Origin: Cristatella mucedo | Lineage: Eukaryota; Bryozoa; Phylactolaemata; Cristatellidae | Length of the DNA stretch: 20,000 nucleotides | Direction: 5' to 3' | Assembly: GCA_009760855.2 (NCBI GenBank) | Contig: WPIO01000003.1 | Span: forward strand, 3,765,001-3,785,000 | In this document: positions 1 to 10,350 of the stretch, piece by piece | How positions within the stretch are numbered: position 1 is the first letter of the stretch | How the letters are laid out: each line of letters opens with the position of its first letter | The notes under the pieces: model-generated | Seen by the model: the letters and a program-made list of their open reading frames with translations, nothing else | What the model was told of the DNA's origin: nothing | Database searches by the model: none | Position numbers and translations under genes: made by a program

Positions 1-1207
1 GTTAGGTATTTACCGACGGGGCATGATAAACAATTGACACAGGCAATGGCAGCAGCTTAAACAGGATTTAGTCTGGCAACCGGGCTATCCTCCTACTGAG
101 CTATTAAGGCTGACTGCTGGCTATAAGATAGCCTCTGAGTGCTTATGGTTACATTTCACTTTAATTGTGAGTGTTTGCAGCATTCTAAAGCGATAAATTC
201 TGATCAGGCAACATGTTTGGGGCGCAAACTACCTTTCCCTAGCGACAGCGGTAACACCCGGTCACATGTCCCTGACCTTCTTCGGCTGCTTCGAAAGCTG
301 CTGGAGAGCATGCGGAGGAAATGCAAAATAGTGAATCTCAGGTTTCGCTTTCTCCCGAAATAAAACTCGCACCACTCTGCCAGCGAGTGATTGTGACAGA
401 TAAGTTGTGCAGCACATTAACAAGGACAAGCTCCTCAAGAGGAGTAGGAGGGCAAAAGGCACGAGGAGCAAAAAGCACGGCCAGGCCCCAGCGGCCGTCG
501 CATAGCCGGCAGTCGCAGCTGCTGCAGCTGCTCCTGCTGCTGTTGCAGCTCGTCAGCAGATGCATCGAGTCAGAGTGCAGACAAGACGCCATGACACTGA
601 AGATGGCATGACATCGTAGACCGTAATTGGGTGTTTGGGTGGCACCAGATGCTGCTGTTGGTCCAAGGCTGCTGCACTGTCTCCACTTCCCTCCGAGATC
701 CCTGCTGCGCTGATAAAATCAGATATCACGTCCCTAGAAGAAGCTTGCCATTAACTAGTCGGACGGTCCTGTGGCATGCCCATACAAGCAGATCGCCCAG
801 AGTTTGCCAGCTTTTCCAAATCCTGGTGGCCATGCCAAAGCAAGCCGAACTGTGACTCGATCCTTCATGCTGGATAGAAGCACTGCCGTACTGTGGTCAA
901 GCGCATGTCAGCATTGTCCTGCCTCAGAAAAAAGTGGGACAGTAAGGAGACAAAAGATCAGTGCTTGGTGACCTTGGATGGCAGGCAATAAATAGGCATG
1001 GACATGGAAAGCCGACGACATTTTAAACGTATCACTGCCTGGACGCATTGGTAAAGCTTGAATGTGGCAAGTAACGAGAGAGTAGCCAGATAATAAGACA
1101 TTATAGAAGAAAAACTGACGTGGCTACAAGCAAGGCTTGAGTTGAGGACAGAAGAACAGAAAAGTTATGAGACAGAGACATCAGAGGGAGAAAGCACTTG
1201 CAATGAG

Positions 1208-1210
<3 letters not shown>
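1..1210. other. Unassigned non-coding sequence, moderate GC
   Basis: I see no gene here. Open frames on both strands are under 100 codons, overlap each other and show no domain or motif I recognise. One small CAG/CTG-rich patch lies at about 515-560 and gives short Leu or Gln runs in translation. Towards the right end the + strand becomes purine-rich (GAGA/GACA words), leading into the microsatellite that follows. An unrecognised diverged repeat or intron sequence is possible; nothing visible decides it. Confidence 0.5.

Positions 1211-1295
<85 letters not shown>
1211..1295. repeat. Compound microsatellite (AG)n(ACAG)n
   Basis: A pure AG dinucleotide run of about 24 units (1211-1259) passes directly into about nine ACAG tetranucleotide units (to about 1295). 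The region beyond it to about 1530 is a degenerate purine-rich mixture of GACA and GAGA words, as if the same array had decayed. The array is the mirror partner of the pyrimidine array at 1562-1662. Confidence 0.97.
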
Positions 1296-1561
1296 GATTG
1301 TGAACAGAGATTGAGAGTACCAATGAGCTAGCAATAAGTGACAGACAGACGAACAGAGAGGTAGCTACAGCGACAGAGAGATCAAGAGATCCAAAAGAAC
1401 ATACAGACTGAAAGACTGAAACAGAGTCGGAAACATAGATACAGAGACAAAGCAACAGTGACAGAGAGACAGAAGCAAAGAAACAGAAAAGACAAATGCA
1501 GAGGTACAGATGACAAAGGAGTGAAGCGCTGCATGGCTCTCTTTATCACTCTCTCTATCTC

Positions 1562-1663
<102 letters not shown>

Positions 1664-1695
1664 ACTCACTGTCCGTCTCTTTATCTCTCCCGTTA

Positions 1696-1698
<3 letters not shown>

Positions 1699-1771
<73 letters not shown>
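1699..1771. repeat. (CT)n followed directly by (AT)n
   Basis: About 17 CT units run without a break into about 18 AT units. The junction is abrupt, so an AT run appears to have expanded at the end of a CT run. A diverged CT-rich stretch continues to about 1860. Confidence 0.97.
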
Positions 1772-1774
<3 letters not shown>

Positions 1775-1888
1775 ATCTACCTCTCTCTCCCCATCCCTCT
1801 CTTCCTCTCTCAGACCGACCTCATCTCTATCTTCTCTGTCTCGAAGTCTCCTCCTCTTCCTCAGTCTCAGTCTTCTCAATCTTGGTGA

Positions 1889-2062
1889 GCCCGTGATGGC
1901 TCACTAGGTAAGGAGGTTGCTTGGTCGGCCCCGAGGTCGTGGGTTCAAATCCTGTGGTGGGCGATCCTTCGTCATGGCTGCAAGCCGTGGTGCTAGCCGT
2001 AAAGGCTCTTCTGTTGCTATACAAAAAAGACTGTTGAATCAGCTTAAATATCCCACCCTCCT
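1889..2062 (+). mobile_element. tRNA-derived SINE, family 2, nearly full-length copy
   Basis: This is a short interspersed element, a non-autonomous retroposon normally transcribed by RNA polymerase III. An A-box-like word (TGGCTCACTAGG, near 1897) is followed about 40 bases later by a perfect B box (GGTTCAAATCC, near 1943), the spacing of a tRNA internal promoter. The tRNA-unrelated body follows and ends with a GCTATACAAAAAA block and TTGAATCAGCTTAAAT. The same body, tail and downstream CT tract recur on the minus strand at 10086-10215, which is what identifies it as a dispersed repeat. An overlapping 198-codon + frame is SINE plus CT repeat, not a gene. Family name unknown; an unusual tRNA pseudogene is less likely because of the shared body. 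Confidence 0.85.
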
Positions 2063-2072
2063 CCCCTCCTCC

Positions 2073-2144
<72 letters not shown>

Positions 2145-2345
2145 ATCTCTCTCTCCCTCTCCCTCTCTCTCACTGTCTGTCTTTCTGTCTTTCTCTCTTT
2201 CTCTCTTTCTCTCTTTCTCTCTTTCTCTCTTTCTCTCTTTCTCTCTTTCTCTCTCTTTCTGTCTCTTTCTGTCTCTTTCTGTCTTTCTGTCTCTTTCTGT
2301 CTCTTTCTGTCTTTCTGTCTCTTTCTGTCTTTCTGTCTCTTTCTA
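2063..2345. repeat. CT tract at the SINE 3' end, passing into TTTCTC and TTTCTGTC arrays
   Basis: A C-rich lead-in follows the SINE, then about 33 pure CT units (about 2075-2140). Next come about nine CTTTCTCT units and then a mixed array of TCTTTCTG and TCTTTCTGTC units ending at about 2345. The units change stepwise from left to right, as expected for replication slippage from a CT seed. The open frames over it on both strands are translated repeat. Confidence 0.95.
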
Positions 2346-3454
2346 GCTGTCTTTATTAAATTCATGGTAGCAATTACATTAGAAGTAGCAGCACGTGCAT
2401 CAGCAAGAGTGCTGAAGCAAGCAGTTGAGCTAATTACAATTATAGTAGGACGGGTGCATATCGCCCTAAGAAAATTCAATCTCTGTCTAGAGACTTGTTT
2501 GCATATGCTTTAAAGGAAGCCGCAACAAACCGGGCTAAGTCAATGCCTTGATTCTCCGTGCAAAAGAAAGATGAATGGACCCGGAAGAGGATTGAAAAAT
2601 TGAGAAGCCTGGTAAATTCTGGATAAGCTGCTGAGTGAAAGGACTGAGTCCGACAGCGGTCAATCAGCTGGGCCACACTTTCTGTGTCATCCGTCACATT
2701 TCTCGGCAGGGGATAGCATAACTCATTGGATAAGGCATGAGTGAGTGTTGCAATGCAAGAGTACTAAGAAATAGCTTCTACTGCTCCCGCTGTTCGTGCT
2801 CCTGCTCTCGCATCTACTCCTGCTTCTGTTGCTGCTTCTGTTGCTGCTTCTGCTGCTGCTCAAGCTGCTCATGCGCCCCTCGGTGTGCTTGCTACACAGG
2901 CGACTTGGTGCTGCTGCTGCTATATCGGAAGTTGACACGATGTCAATGAGTGGGAGCAGCAAATGTATAGGTTTACTCTTAAGGAGCTGAGCTGAGGTAA
3001 TGGTAGTCGGGAGCTCTATATTCACCCTCAAAGGTCGCCTTGACTGGCCAGCAATAAATAAGGCAGGGCTGTGCTGTCGATCACAGCTCAAAACTCGAAA
3101 GTATGCTTCGACAGCTAAATTGTCTTGCTTTACCTTGCTTGCTAAATTCTGTTTAATGTGAGTTCTTTAAATAGGAATGCGAAGTATAAGCTCGAAGGTG
3201 GCATATTTATCTCTTTAGCAGCAGAGTCAGCCAATTCTCTGTGGTACCTGACAACTAAGACTCAGAAATATGTGACAACAAAAATCGTCAGAAAAGCAGA
3301 AACACTGTTGCCCAGCATGTGTTACTTGTATGCAGTCATTGCTACTTCATCAACCTGCCAATGTGTCTTGAATGGAACAGAGATGCAATTGACATATCTT
3401 TTGAACTATAGGTAGGGTGGGCTAGTACCCATTTCCCCCCTAACGCTCCTTTCA
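2346..3454. other. Unassigned non-coding sequence with a CTG-like tract
   Basis: No gene recognised. An imperfect trinucleotide tract of GCTTCTGTT and CTGCTG words lies at about 2796-2880 and produces the Cys-rich and Leu-rich open frames there. An 85-codon + frame at 3158-3415 has ordinary composition but no motif I know and no splice or promoter context, so I do not call it. The right end becomes pyrimidine-rich and leads into the large array. Confidence 0.5.
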
Positions 3455-3550
3455 GGTCTTCTCTCTCTTTGTCTCTGTCTCTGGTCTCTTGTCTCTGGTC
3501 TCTGGTCTCTTGTCTCTGGTCTCTGGTCTCTGTCTCTATCTCTGTCTCTG

Positions 3551-3865
3551 TCTCTTGTCTCTTGTCTCTTGTCTCTTGTCTCTTGTCTCTTGTCTCTTGT
3601 CTCTTGTCTCTTGTCTCTTGTCTCTTGTCTCTTGTCTCTTGTCTCTTGTCTCTTGTCTCTTGTCTCTTGTCTCTTGTCTCTTGTCTCTTGTCTCTTGTCT
3701 CTTGTCTCTTGTCTCTTGTCTCTTGTCTCTTGTCTCTTGTCTCTTGTCTCTTGTCTCTTGTCTCTTGTCTCTTGTCTCTTGTCTCTTGTCTCTTGTCTCT
3801 TGTCTCTTGTCTCTTGTCTCTTGTCTCTTGTCTCTTGTCTCTTGTCTCTTGTCTCTTGTCTCTTG
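3551..3865. repeat. Heptanucleotide minisatellite (TCTCTTG)45
   Basis: The unit TCTCTTG repeats exactly 45 times in 315 bp with no variant that I could find by eye. The flanks (3455-3550 and 3866-3900) carry the variant units TCTCTGG, TCTCTG and TCTCTA. Because the unit is 7 bp and has no stop codon in any + frame, all three + frames stay open with a seven-residue periodic translation. This explains the three overlapping frames of about 300 codons. None is a plausible protein. Confidence 0.98.
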
Positions 3866-4040
3866 TCTCTGGTCTCTGGTCTCTGGTCCCTGTCTCTATC
3901 TCTGTCTCTGTCTCTGTCTCTGGACTCTTGTCTCTGGTCTCTGGTCTCTGGTCTCTGTCTCTGTCTCTATCTCTGTCTCTGTCTCTGTCTCTGTCTCTGG
4001 ACTCTTGTCTCTGGTCTCTGGTCTCTGGTCTCTGTCTCTC
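3862..4040. repeat. Higher-order repeat of TCTCTGG/TCTCTG blocks, period 77 bp
   Basis: A block begins CTTG, continues as several TCTCTGG units, then TCTCTG units with one TCTCTA variant, and ends in GGACT. It starts at 3862, 3927 and 4004. The second spacing is 77 bp and the first is 65 bp, the difference being 12 bp, i.e. two hexamer units. The third block decays into the CT run. Its variants make this the only part of the array with enough information to trace unequal exchange. Confidence 0.9.
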
Positions 4041-5130
<1,090 letters not shown>

Positions 5131-5945
5131 CTTTCTCGGACGATCCCGGACGATGGATTGCCGGCGACTAGCCAACGTCAGCTTGCGACCGTGAGCACCA
5201 GCTTAAGGTCGGCCGCGGTCGGTCGCAGCCGGCAGCGGCAGCATCAAGGTTTGCGGCCACCGTTCACTCCGGCTCCAGTTGGCTCTAGTCGCGTCCGCGT
5301 TGCGCGCGTTGCGGTGTGCGAATCGGAAGCGAATCAACCGCGAGACCTTGCGTCAGAATCGCGACCTGTCCTGTTGCCCCACCCGCTTCGCCCCCCCCCC
5401 CACCCCCGCTCGAGGTCGCCATTTGCGCCGCAGCTTTGAGCTTTCCGACTAGCCCGTGTCTTTCATCCTCCCCCCAACCGTATAGCAGCGTAGGCGGAGT
5501 GAATGGAATGCTCTACCTCTTACCGCGACCGGACCTGGGTGGCGCAGGCGGTCGGCGCCGACGCGCCGGGCTGCCGAGCAGGATGCGCGCGGCCAGCCGC
5601 AGGCGACACGCCGCGCGGCTGCTACTGCTGCGCCGACTAATGGCGCCAACCACCGCGGGCGGTCGGTCGGTCGGTGCGAGACGGCGCGATGCCGCGCGCT
5701 AATAAGGGCCGCGGCGCGCGAGGGACATCGACGCGCTCGTCGACCGGACGGGCCGTTTCGGGCGTGAGCGTAGTAAGCGCAAAAGCAGAGCGTGCGTAGT
5801 GCACCCCGCCGGGGAGAAGAGTACAACAGACCAGCTCGTTAGAAATAGAACTTCGCGGAAGAACTGCGCGGTTGAACTGAGGGAAGTGTCGCACGAGAAG
5901 AACGTCGACCACGAGACGCGCTAGGAAGAAGTGCTCGCTCGTGGC
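5131..5945. other. GC-rich, CpG-dense block without a recognised gene
   Basis: The base composition changes abruptly to GC-rich with many CpG dinucleotides and a C-homopolymer run at about 5390-5407. Several frames on both strands are open at once, with Arg/Ala/Pro-rich translations, as expected by chance at high GC. I see no consistent frame and no motif. It could be a CpG-island-like promoter region, but there is no clear TATA box or donor here. Confidence 0.5.
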
Positions 5946-6101
5946 GAAAAAAAAAATAAATATTATATTTCATTTGTATAGCGCCCCGAGAGAACTTAAT
6001 CTCTATTCGGGCGCTTCACATGTGCCTCGGGGCTCGAGCCCACGACCTCAGCCAGGCCTTGATCGGGGCGAGCACCTTAATCGCTGGACCAAACCCGCTC
6101 G
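5946..6101 (-). mobile_element. tRNA-derived SINE, family 1, full-length copy
   Basis: On the minus strand this reads, in order: a head starting GGTTTGGTCCAGCG with an A-box-like word; a B-box-like GGGCTCGAGCCCC; a body; and a tail ending GGGGCGCTATACAAATG followed by an AT-rich stretch. The order and words are shared by the copies at 6976, 8401, 9371 and 12120. The tail can fold: AGCGCC at 5980-5985 pairs with GGCGCT at 6010-6015, and AGAGA at 5989-5993 pairs with TCTCT at 6000-6004. The 69-codon + frame here is antisense SINE. Confidence 0.9.
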
Positions 6102-6975
6102 TTTCCGCTCGGCGACTAGAGCGGAGCAGAAAGCTCGCCTCGGCCAGTAGCTTGCTGACATCTTCCTAGCATAGATCGTGGACGCGGTGTCATCCTTTGG
6201 GCGGGCTTGAAAAAGTGGTGAAGCTATACGGCCGTGGGTGGCTTGAGACCCCTGCCCTTGCCCCGGCTCCCCCTACCCCCCCCCCCGTGCTGAAGCTAGT
6301 CGGTTAAAGGAATACGCTCGGTCGCTCACAAACCTTAACCCGGGGCTGCTGCGGCGGAGCTTAGACGACGCAACGACGTTCGGCGGGGGCGTGGCTACCC
6401 TCCGCGGCGCGCGCAGCTAATCCACTTGGCATGCACGTGCCGTTGCGCAAGGAAAGACCCGCCAGCCGTCGATTCCACGTGAGCTGCGTTCACCTGCCCA
6501 GCTAAAGTCAAACCGCCGCGGCGGCCGCCGTAGCCGCCGCCGCAGCAGCAGCGGAGTACGGAGCGAGGGTGCGATCGACGTGTCCCTACGCGATGGAGGC
6601 AGCGGAAGGCGAAGAAAGAAAATGTACAGAAACCGGAGGCGGCGGGATTTCCGCGACGCGACGCTCATCTCTGCAGATGTCACTTAGGCAGCCCTGTCGA
6701 GAAACAGCGCGCCCGCCCCTGTTGCTGCCTCGACTTCGTACCGCGGCGCCACGTCAGCTAACCGGTCGGCGGCAGACAGCATCCACGAGCGACTGCCGAT
6801 ATCGCCGCCGCCGGCGCCACCGCCGCCGAGACTGCGACCCGAAAGCGCCGCCGCGGCGCGGCCGTGGAGGCGGTGGCGGCGCATTGAGCGACGGCCACCA
6901 GCGATCAGCCGCAAACTCGAGGGTGCACCCCAGGTGCTGCTGTCGCCGGCCTACCGCAGCCAACGTGAACTCCGG
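6102..6975. other. GC-rich interval without a recognised gene
   Basis: Between two SINE copies lies CpG-dense sequence with a C-run at about 6277-6286 and GCC/CCG-rich words at about 6515-6550 and 6800-6870. Overlapping open frames on both strands (up to 140 codons) are Arg/Ala/Gly/Pro-rich and conflict with each other. I do not call any of them. Confidence 0.5.
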
Positions 6976-7140
6976 CGCTGGTTTGGCTTAGCGGTTAAGG
7001 TGCCGGCTCGACCAAGGTCAAGGCGAACGTGTGCAACGACCGAGGTCGTGAGCTCGAGCCTCGCTGCATACGTGAAGCGCTGAATGGGGATTAAGTTTCC
7101 ACGTGGCGCTATACACATACTTGTTATATTTTTTATATTA
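6976..7140 (+). mobile_element. tRNA-derived SINE, family 1, diverged copy with internal insertion
   Basis: The head CGCTGGTTTGGCTTAGCGGT gives the A box. The B-box region reads GAGCTCGAGCCTC, and the tail ends GGCGCTATACACATAC followed by a T/A-rich stretch. Between head and B box there are about 15 extra bases (around 7018-7042) compared with the other copies. The hairpin of the tail is weakened by substitutions. Same orientation as the copy at 8401, opposite to the one at 5946. Confidence 0.85.
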
Positions 7141-8400
7141 CTGGCAATTCCCGAGCTTTAACTTTGACTTGGCCCGCCCCACCTCACCCCTGGCGATGCG
7201 GCAGCCGTCGCTGATCGGCTGATGCCGCACGCCAGAGGCGGAGCCAGGATTTCCTTCTTGGGGAGGGGGATCCGCTAAATCTTAGTACTGGGGCAAAATC
7301 CGAAAGTACCGACAAATTTTGGAGTGCAACCAAATTATTTCTTTGAACGCGGCGGTTGCTCATTGGGTAGAAGTTGGACATAATTTCTTCGCCCGCCATC
7401 CGCGACGTTTGGAGCCGGCCCAGGTCAGAGCCTCTCTCTCGCCTCTCTCCTGCCCCGCCTCTCTCCGCCGCCGCCGAACTCACCGTCACCGCTGCTCGAC
7501 GCCCACCCGCCGTCGACGTCACCGACGGCGGCCATACTTGCGGGACACAAGACAGCCGGGGGACGGGCGGGCGGGCGGGCGACGCCGCTTAGACTGTCTT
7601 CGGGGCGTCTCTCACGAAGCGGCTAGCGCGACTAGGCTGCGTCGCCGCGTCGCCGCGCGCCGATGCGCAGAGCCACCGAAGAGCGCCGAAGACACTCGAT
7701 CGGCACAGCCGCTCTTGCCTCTGCAGAGAAAGCTGCCGCCGCTCGCCGCCGCGCCGCGCCGCGCCGCGCCGCGCTCGCGCGGGCGGTCGACGCCGCGCTG
7801 GAGCCGGGGAGCAAACCGCCAGTCGGTCAAAGCGTCCTGCGGACGCGCCAGACAGCGTGCACGCGGTCAACAGCCGCTCGGAGGGGCGCGTCGGAAATGG
7901 CGGTTTGCGGTCAGACGGACCCGGCTGCCGAACGTCGAGGGCGCCCGTAAGGTCTCTCGGCCCGCACCGGCCCGTGTAAGTACCGCCGACCGACGCGGCT
8001 GCGACTCCAGCAGCGATTCCGCGCGGAGTCGGCGGCTCAGCGATTCGTCGCGCGAGGCATTACGTCGACGCGCCCCTCTTCTCTCTCGCAAGCGGTGCGC
8101 CGGAGCGTTCGCGGTGCGAGACCGAAACGCAGCGGCAAGTCTCGCGTGAACCGACGCCGGCGCCGGCGTCTTCGGAATGCGGCCAGGTGCGTGCGCGCGA
8201 GAGCCTACGCTCCGCGCGCTCGCGAAAGCGGCCGCCTCTGGGACGAAGACGGTTCCGCGCCGATAATACCGAGAGCGAGACGCCGCTTTTCGGGCCTTTT
8301 TCCTCGCCGCGGCTGCTGCTGCTTCGGCGGCGGCGGCTGAAGGCTTCGCTGGCGGCGGTTTCACGCGGACGCACGCCACTCGCCCCAGAAGAGAAATGTC
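7141..8400. other. GC-rich interval, no confident gene; short GC-rich tandem tracts
   Basis: CpG-dense sequence with a GGGC tetranucleotide run at about 7563-7580 and a GCCGC pentanucleotide run at about 7745-7775. A 276-codon + frame (7319-8149) and a 205-codon - frame (7867-8484) overlap, and both are Arg/Ala/Ser-rich. The N-terminal part of the - frame is antisense SINE. A donor-like GTAAGT occurs at 7975-7980, but no coding frame can be assigned with it. Best read as chance openness in GC-rich non-coding DNA, possibly a CpG-island-like region. Confidence 0.45.
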
Positions 8401-8545
8401 CAGCCTGGTTTGGCCCACAGCGGTTGCGGCGCTCGCCCCGACCAAGGTCTTGCCGGGGTCGTGGGCTCGAGCCCCGCGGCGCACGCGAAGCGCCTGAATA
8501 GAGATTAAATTCTCTTGGAGAGCTATACAAGCGGTTTATTTAAAA
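8401..8545 (+). mobile_element. tRNA-derived SINE, family 1, full-length copy
   Basis: Head CAGCCTGGTTTGG, A-box region GCCCACAGCGG, B box GGGCTCGAGCCCC, body with GAAGCGCCTGAATAGAG, and tail ending AGAGCTATACAAGCGG then an AT-rich end. The closing arm of the tail hairpin has changed (GAGAGCT instead of GGGCGCT), so the outer stem is lost while the inner AGAGA/TCTCT stem remains. The long minus-strand frame starting inside it is antisense SINE. Confidence 0.9.
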
Positions 8546-9161
8546 CGAGTATCTGACGCCGCGGCGCCACTCGCTTGCGCCGCGCGCGTCAGTGCCGACC
8601 GGGTTTGGCGCGGACATGCGAATTCGATACCGAAGATCCTCGAGCGAAAGCTCGAGAGCAAAAACACGGTTCGGACGGAAATGCAGATGCCGACGCTGCG
8701 GCGGACGCGTTGCTCGCGGACGTTTTGGCTGCCGAGGTAGAGAGTCTTCTGCACGCTCATCGTTATCTCTCGCCAACCCTCTTCGCCCTGTCGACTGCTT
8801 GGCGCGGACATTTAGCGAAGGAAATTGCACGCTTCTTCACTGGGAAACTTGAGATGCGTACGGTGCGTGAGCAGGCGAACGGCGCCCCAGGCGCTCAGTT
8901 GCAGCATCCGGTATTCGTCGAGTAAATGCAAGCCGAGGTCACTGCCCCAAGGCCAGAACGGCGACACTGATGCTATAGACGACTGAGCCGTCGGACCTTT
9001 CTGGCGGGCGCTTTCCGGCCGCCGCCGCCGCCGCCGCCGCGCAGCTGCATAGCACGGCGATTGCATGTATCGAATGCACGTATCAGATTGCAGTTGCAAC
9101 GAATCTGCAATATGCATGCACGTATCGAATCAGTCGCGCATTTTCTCCCCGCTCACGCTTG
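8546..9161. other. GC-rich interval with a GNRA-type hairpin, a (CCG)n tract and a 13-bp repeat
   Basis: No gene recognised. The open frames of 86-116 codons here overlap on both strands. A 7-bp stem with a GAAA loop lies at 8639-8656. A short CCG trinucleotide run lies at about 9018-9041. A TGCAYGTATCGAA-type word occurs at 9062-9074, 9075-9087 (degenerate) and 9117-9129. Confidence 0.55.
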
Positions 9162-9162
9162 C

Positions 9163-9250
9163 AATGGTTTACGGCCGAGGTCGTGGGCTCGAGCCCTGCG
9201 GCACATGTGAAGCGCCTGAATAGAGACTAACTCCTCCCAGGGGTCTGGGC
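9163..9250 (+). mobile_element. Partial SINE, family 1, A box deleted
   Basis: A short head remnant (GCAATGGTTTA) joins directly to the B-box section (CGAGGTCGTGGGCTCGAGCC) and then to the shared body word GAAGCGCCTGAATAGAG. About 40 bases holding the A box and spacer are missing relative to the copies at 8401 and 12120. The tail is diverged and the GCGCTATAC block is not preserved. It should not be able to drive Pol III transcription by itself. Confidence 0.8.
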
Positions 9251-9370
9251 AAACGAAAAATATTTTTGCAAGCACCGAGATGCGAGTGCTCTCAAGCTCC
9301 GATTATCTGACGTTTTCCTACTCCGTGCCCGGGGAGCCGACAGACGGAGAAGTCTCTAAAATATATCCGA

Positions 9371-9510
9371 TATACGATTCATTCGTATTGCGCCCTAAGA
9401 GAACTTAGTCACTATTCAGGCGCTTCGCATACGCCCCGGGTCTCGAGCCCGCGACCTTGGCCAGACCTTGGTCGTGGTGAGCACCTAAACCACTGGGCCA
9501 AACCAGCTTG
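9371..9510 (-). mobile_element. tRNA-derived SINE, family 1, full-length copy
   Basis: On the minus strand: head CAAGCTGGTTTGGCCCAG, an A-box-like region, B box GGGCTCGAGACCC, body, and tail GGGCGCAATACGAATGAA. It lies about 120 bp from the truncated copy at 9163-9250 and in the opposite orientation. A transcript through both could form a double-stranded segment. The inner tail stem is broken (TCTCT has become TCACT in + strand reading). Confidence 0.88.
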
Positions 9511-9960
9511 AAGCACCCACTTCTACTTCGTGACCCCGAAGCGTAGCGCTTGGAAGCTGAGATGCTCCCGCTTAAATGTCTACTCAGCGTCGCGGCAGGC
9601 CCGAACAAATGCCCTTGGGCAGCGCAGCGGTCGTCCTTCGGTCACTCAGCCTCCTGCGCGGCGATTCTCCCCCCCCCCGCCCCCCCCCCCGTCCGTCCGA
9701 AACGTTACCGCAAGAATTAGCTGCAGCGCAGCAGCATGAGCGCGGGGTGCGGGCGCTCGTGCTGCGACGATAGTTCCGCCAGTCGGGCGGGCTCCAGTTT
9801 CGGATGCGGCGGCCGCGTCTCTGACCGGCGGAGGAGCGGAGGTCCCTGTGCGGGACCTCCCGGTTAGGCGTAAATACTCGCCTGCGTCGACGGAAAAGCG
9901 TTGCGGTCGAGGTCGAGTAGCTAATATCGGCGTGTAGCGATGGCGAGGGCGAGAGTGGGA
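9511..9960. other. GC-rich interval with a C-homopolymer region and a strong hairpin
   Basis: No gene recognised. A C-run interrupted once by G lies at about 9670-9690. A perfect 9-bp inverted repeat with a 5-base loop sits at 9838-9860. Open frames of about 65-70 codons are overlapping and without motifs. Confidence 0.55.
9838..9860. repeat. Perfect 9-bp inverted repeat (hairpin)
   Basis: GGAGGTCCC (9838-9846) and GGGACCTCC (9852-9860) are exact reverse complements around the loop TGTGC. A weaker outer pairing of ACCGG near 9824 with CGGT after the right arm could extend it. It lies in CpG-rich DNA and has no T-run on either side, so a bacterial-type terminator is not implied. Confidence 0.85.
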
Positions 9961-9994
9961 AGAGAAAGAGGAGGAAGAGGAAGAAGGGGGAGAT

Positions 9995-9995
<1 letters not shown>

Positions 9996-10067
<72 letters not shown>
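9996..10067. repeat. (AG)n microsatellite adjoining the minus-strand SINE
   Basis: An AG run of about 35 units, preceded at 9940-9995 by purine-rich GGAAGAGG words. On the minus strand it is a (CT)n tract lying directly downstream of the family-2 SINE end, the same arrangement as at 2063-2140. Confidence 0.97.
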
Positions 10068-10071
<4 letters not shown>

Positions 10072-10085
10072 GAAAAAGTAAAAAC

Positions 10086-10215
10086 TACTAGCTGATTTAA
10101 CAGCCTCTTTTTGTATAGCGGCGGAAGAGCCCTGAAGGATATCACCGCCGCTTGTAGCGGCAATAAAGGATCGCCCACCGCAGGAATCAAATCCACGTCC
10201 TCGGGAGCGAGGTCG
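10086..10215 (-). mobile_element. tRNA-derived SINE, family 2, 5'-truncated copy
   Basis: On the minus strand it shares with the copy at 1889-2062 the words TGCGGTGGGCGATCC (TGTGGTGGGCGATCC there), a GGCTCTTC word before GCTATACAAAAA, and a terminal CTGTTAAATCAGCT. The B-box position reads GGATTTGATTCC, degenerate against the consensus. No A box is visible, so the head is truncated or replaced. The translations agree too: the peptide KRLLNQL occurs in the frames over both copies. The 138-codon minus frame here is SINE plus CT repeat, not a gene. Confidence 0.8.
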
Positions 10216-10350
10216 CGAAAAGCAAGGAGGAGAAGGAGGAGGAGGGGGAAGATTGGTAGAGGAAGGGAAAATGACAAAATGACACTTTGCTCTTGCTTAA
10301 CCAAGCCCTCTGAGTCTGTAAGTCCACAAAGCCACAAATATTTAGTGGTT

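Noticed and set aside
1889-1960. Functional tRNA gene
   Set aside because: A and B boxes are present, but the flanking acceptor-stem pairing is not evident and the body continues as a SINE shared with another locus.
1917-2513. 198-codon + frame and 146-codon - frame (2039-2479)
   Set aside because: The + frame starts in the SINE and then translates CT repeats; the - frame is the reverse of the same repeat.
2714-2760. A-box-like word (ACTCATTGGATAAGG) suggesting a third SINE
   Set aside because: No B box or known SINE body follows.
7355-7385. A-box-like word (TTGCTCATTGGGTAG)
   Set aside because: No B box at the right distance and no SINE body; single motif only.
7319-8149. 276-codon + frame in the GC-rich block
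   Set aside because: Composition is Arg/Ala/Ser/Pro-rich, other frames on both strands are open too, and no domain is visible. High GC lowers stop frequency.
7867-8484. 205-codon minus frame
   Set aside because: Its start is antisense SINE (ARAHD and TLVGAS recur in the frame at 12193-12573) and the rest is Arg/Ala-rich GC-driven openness overlapping a long + frame.
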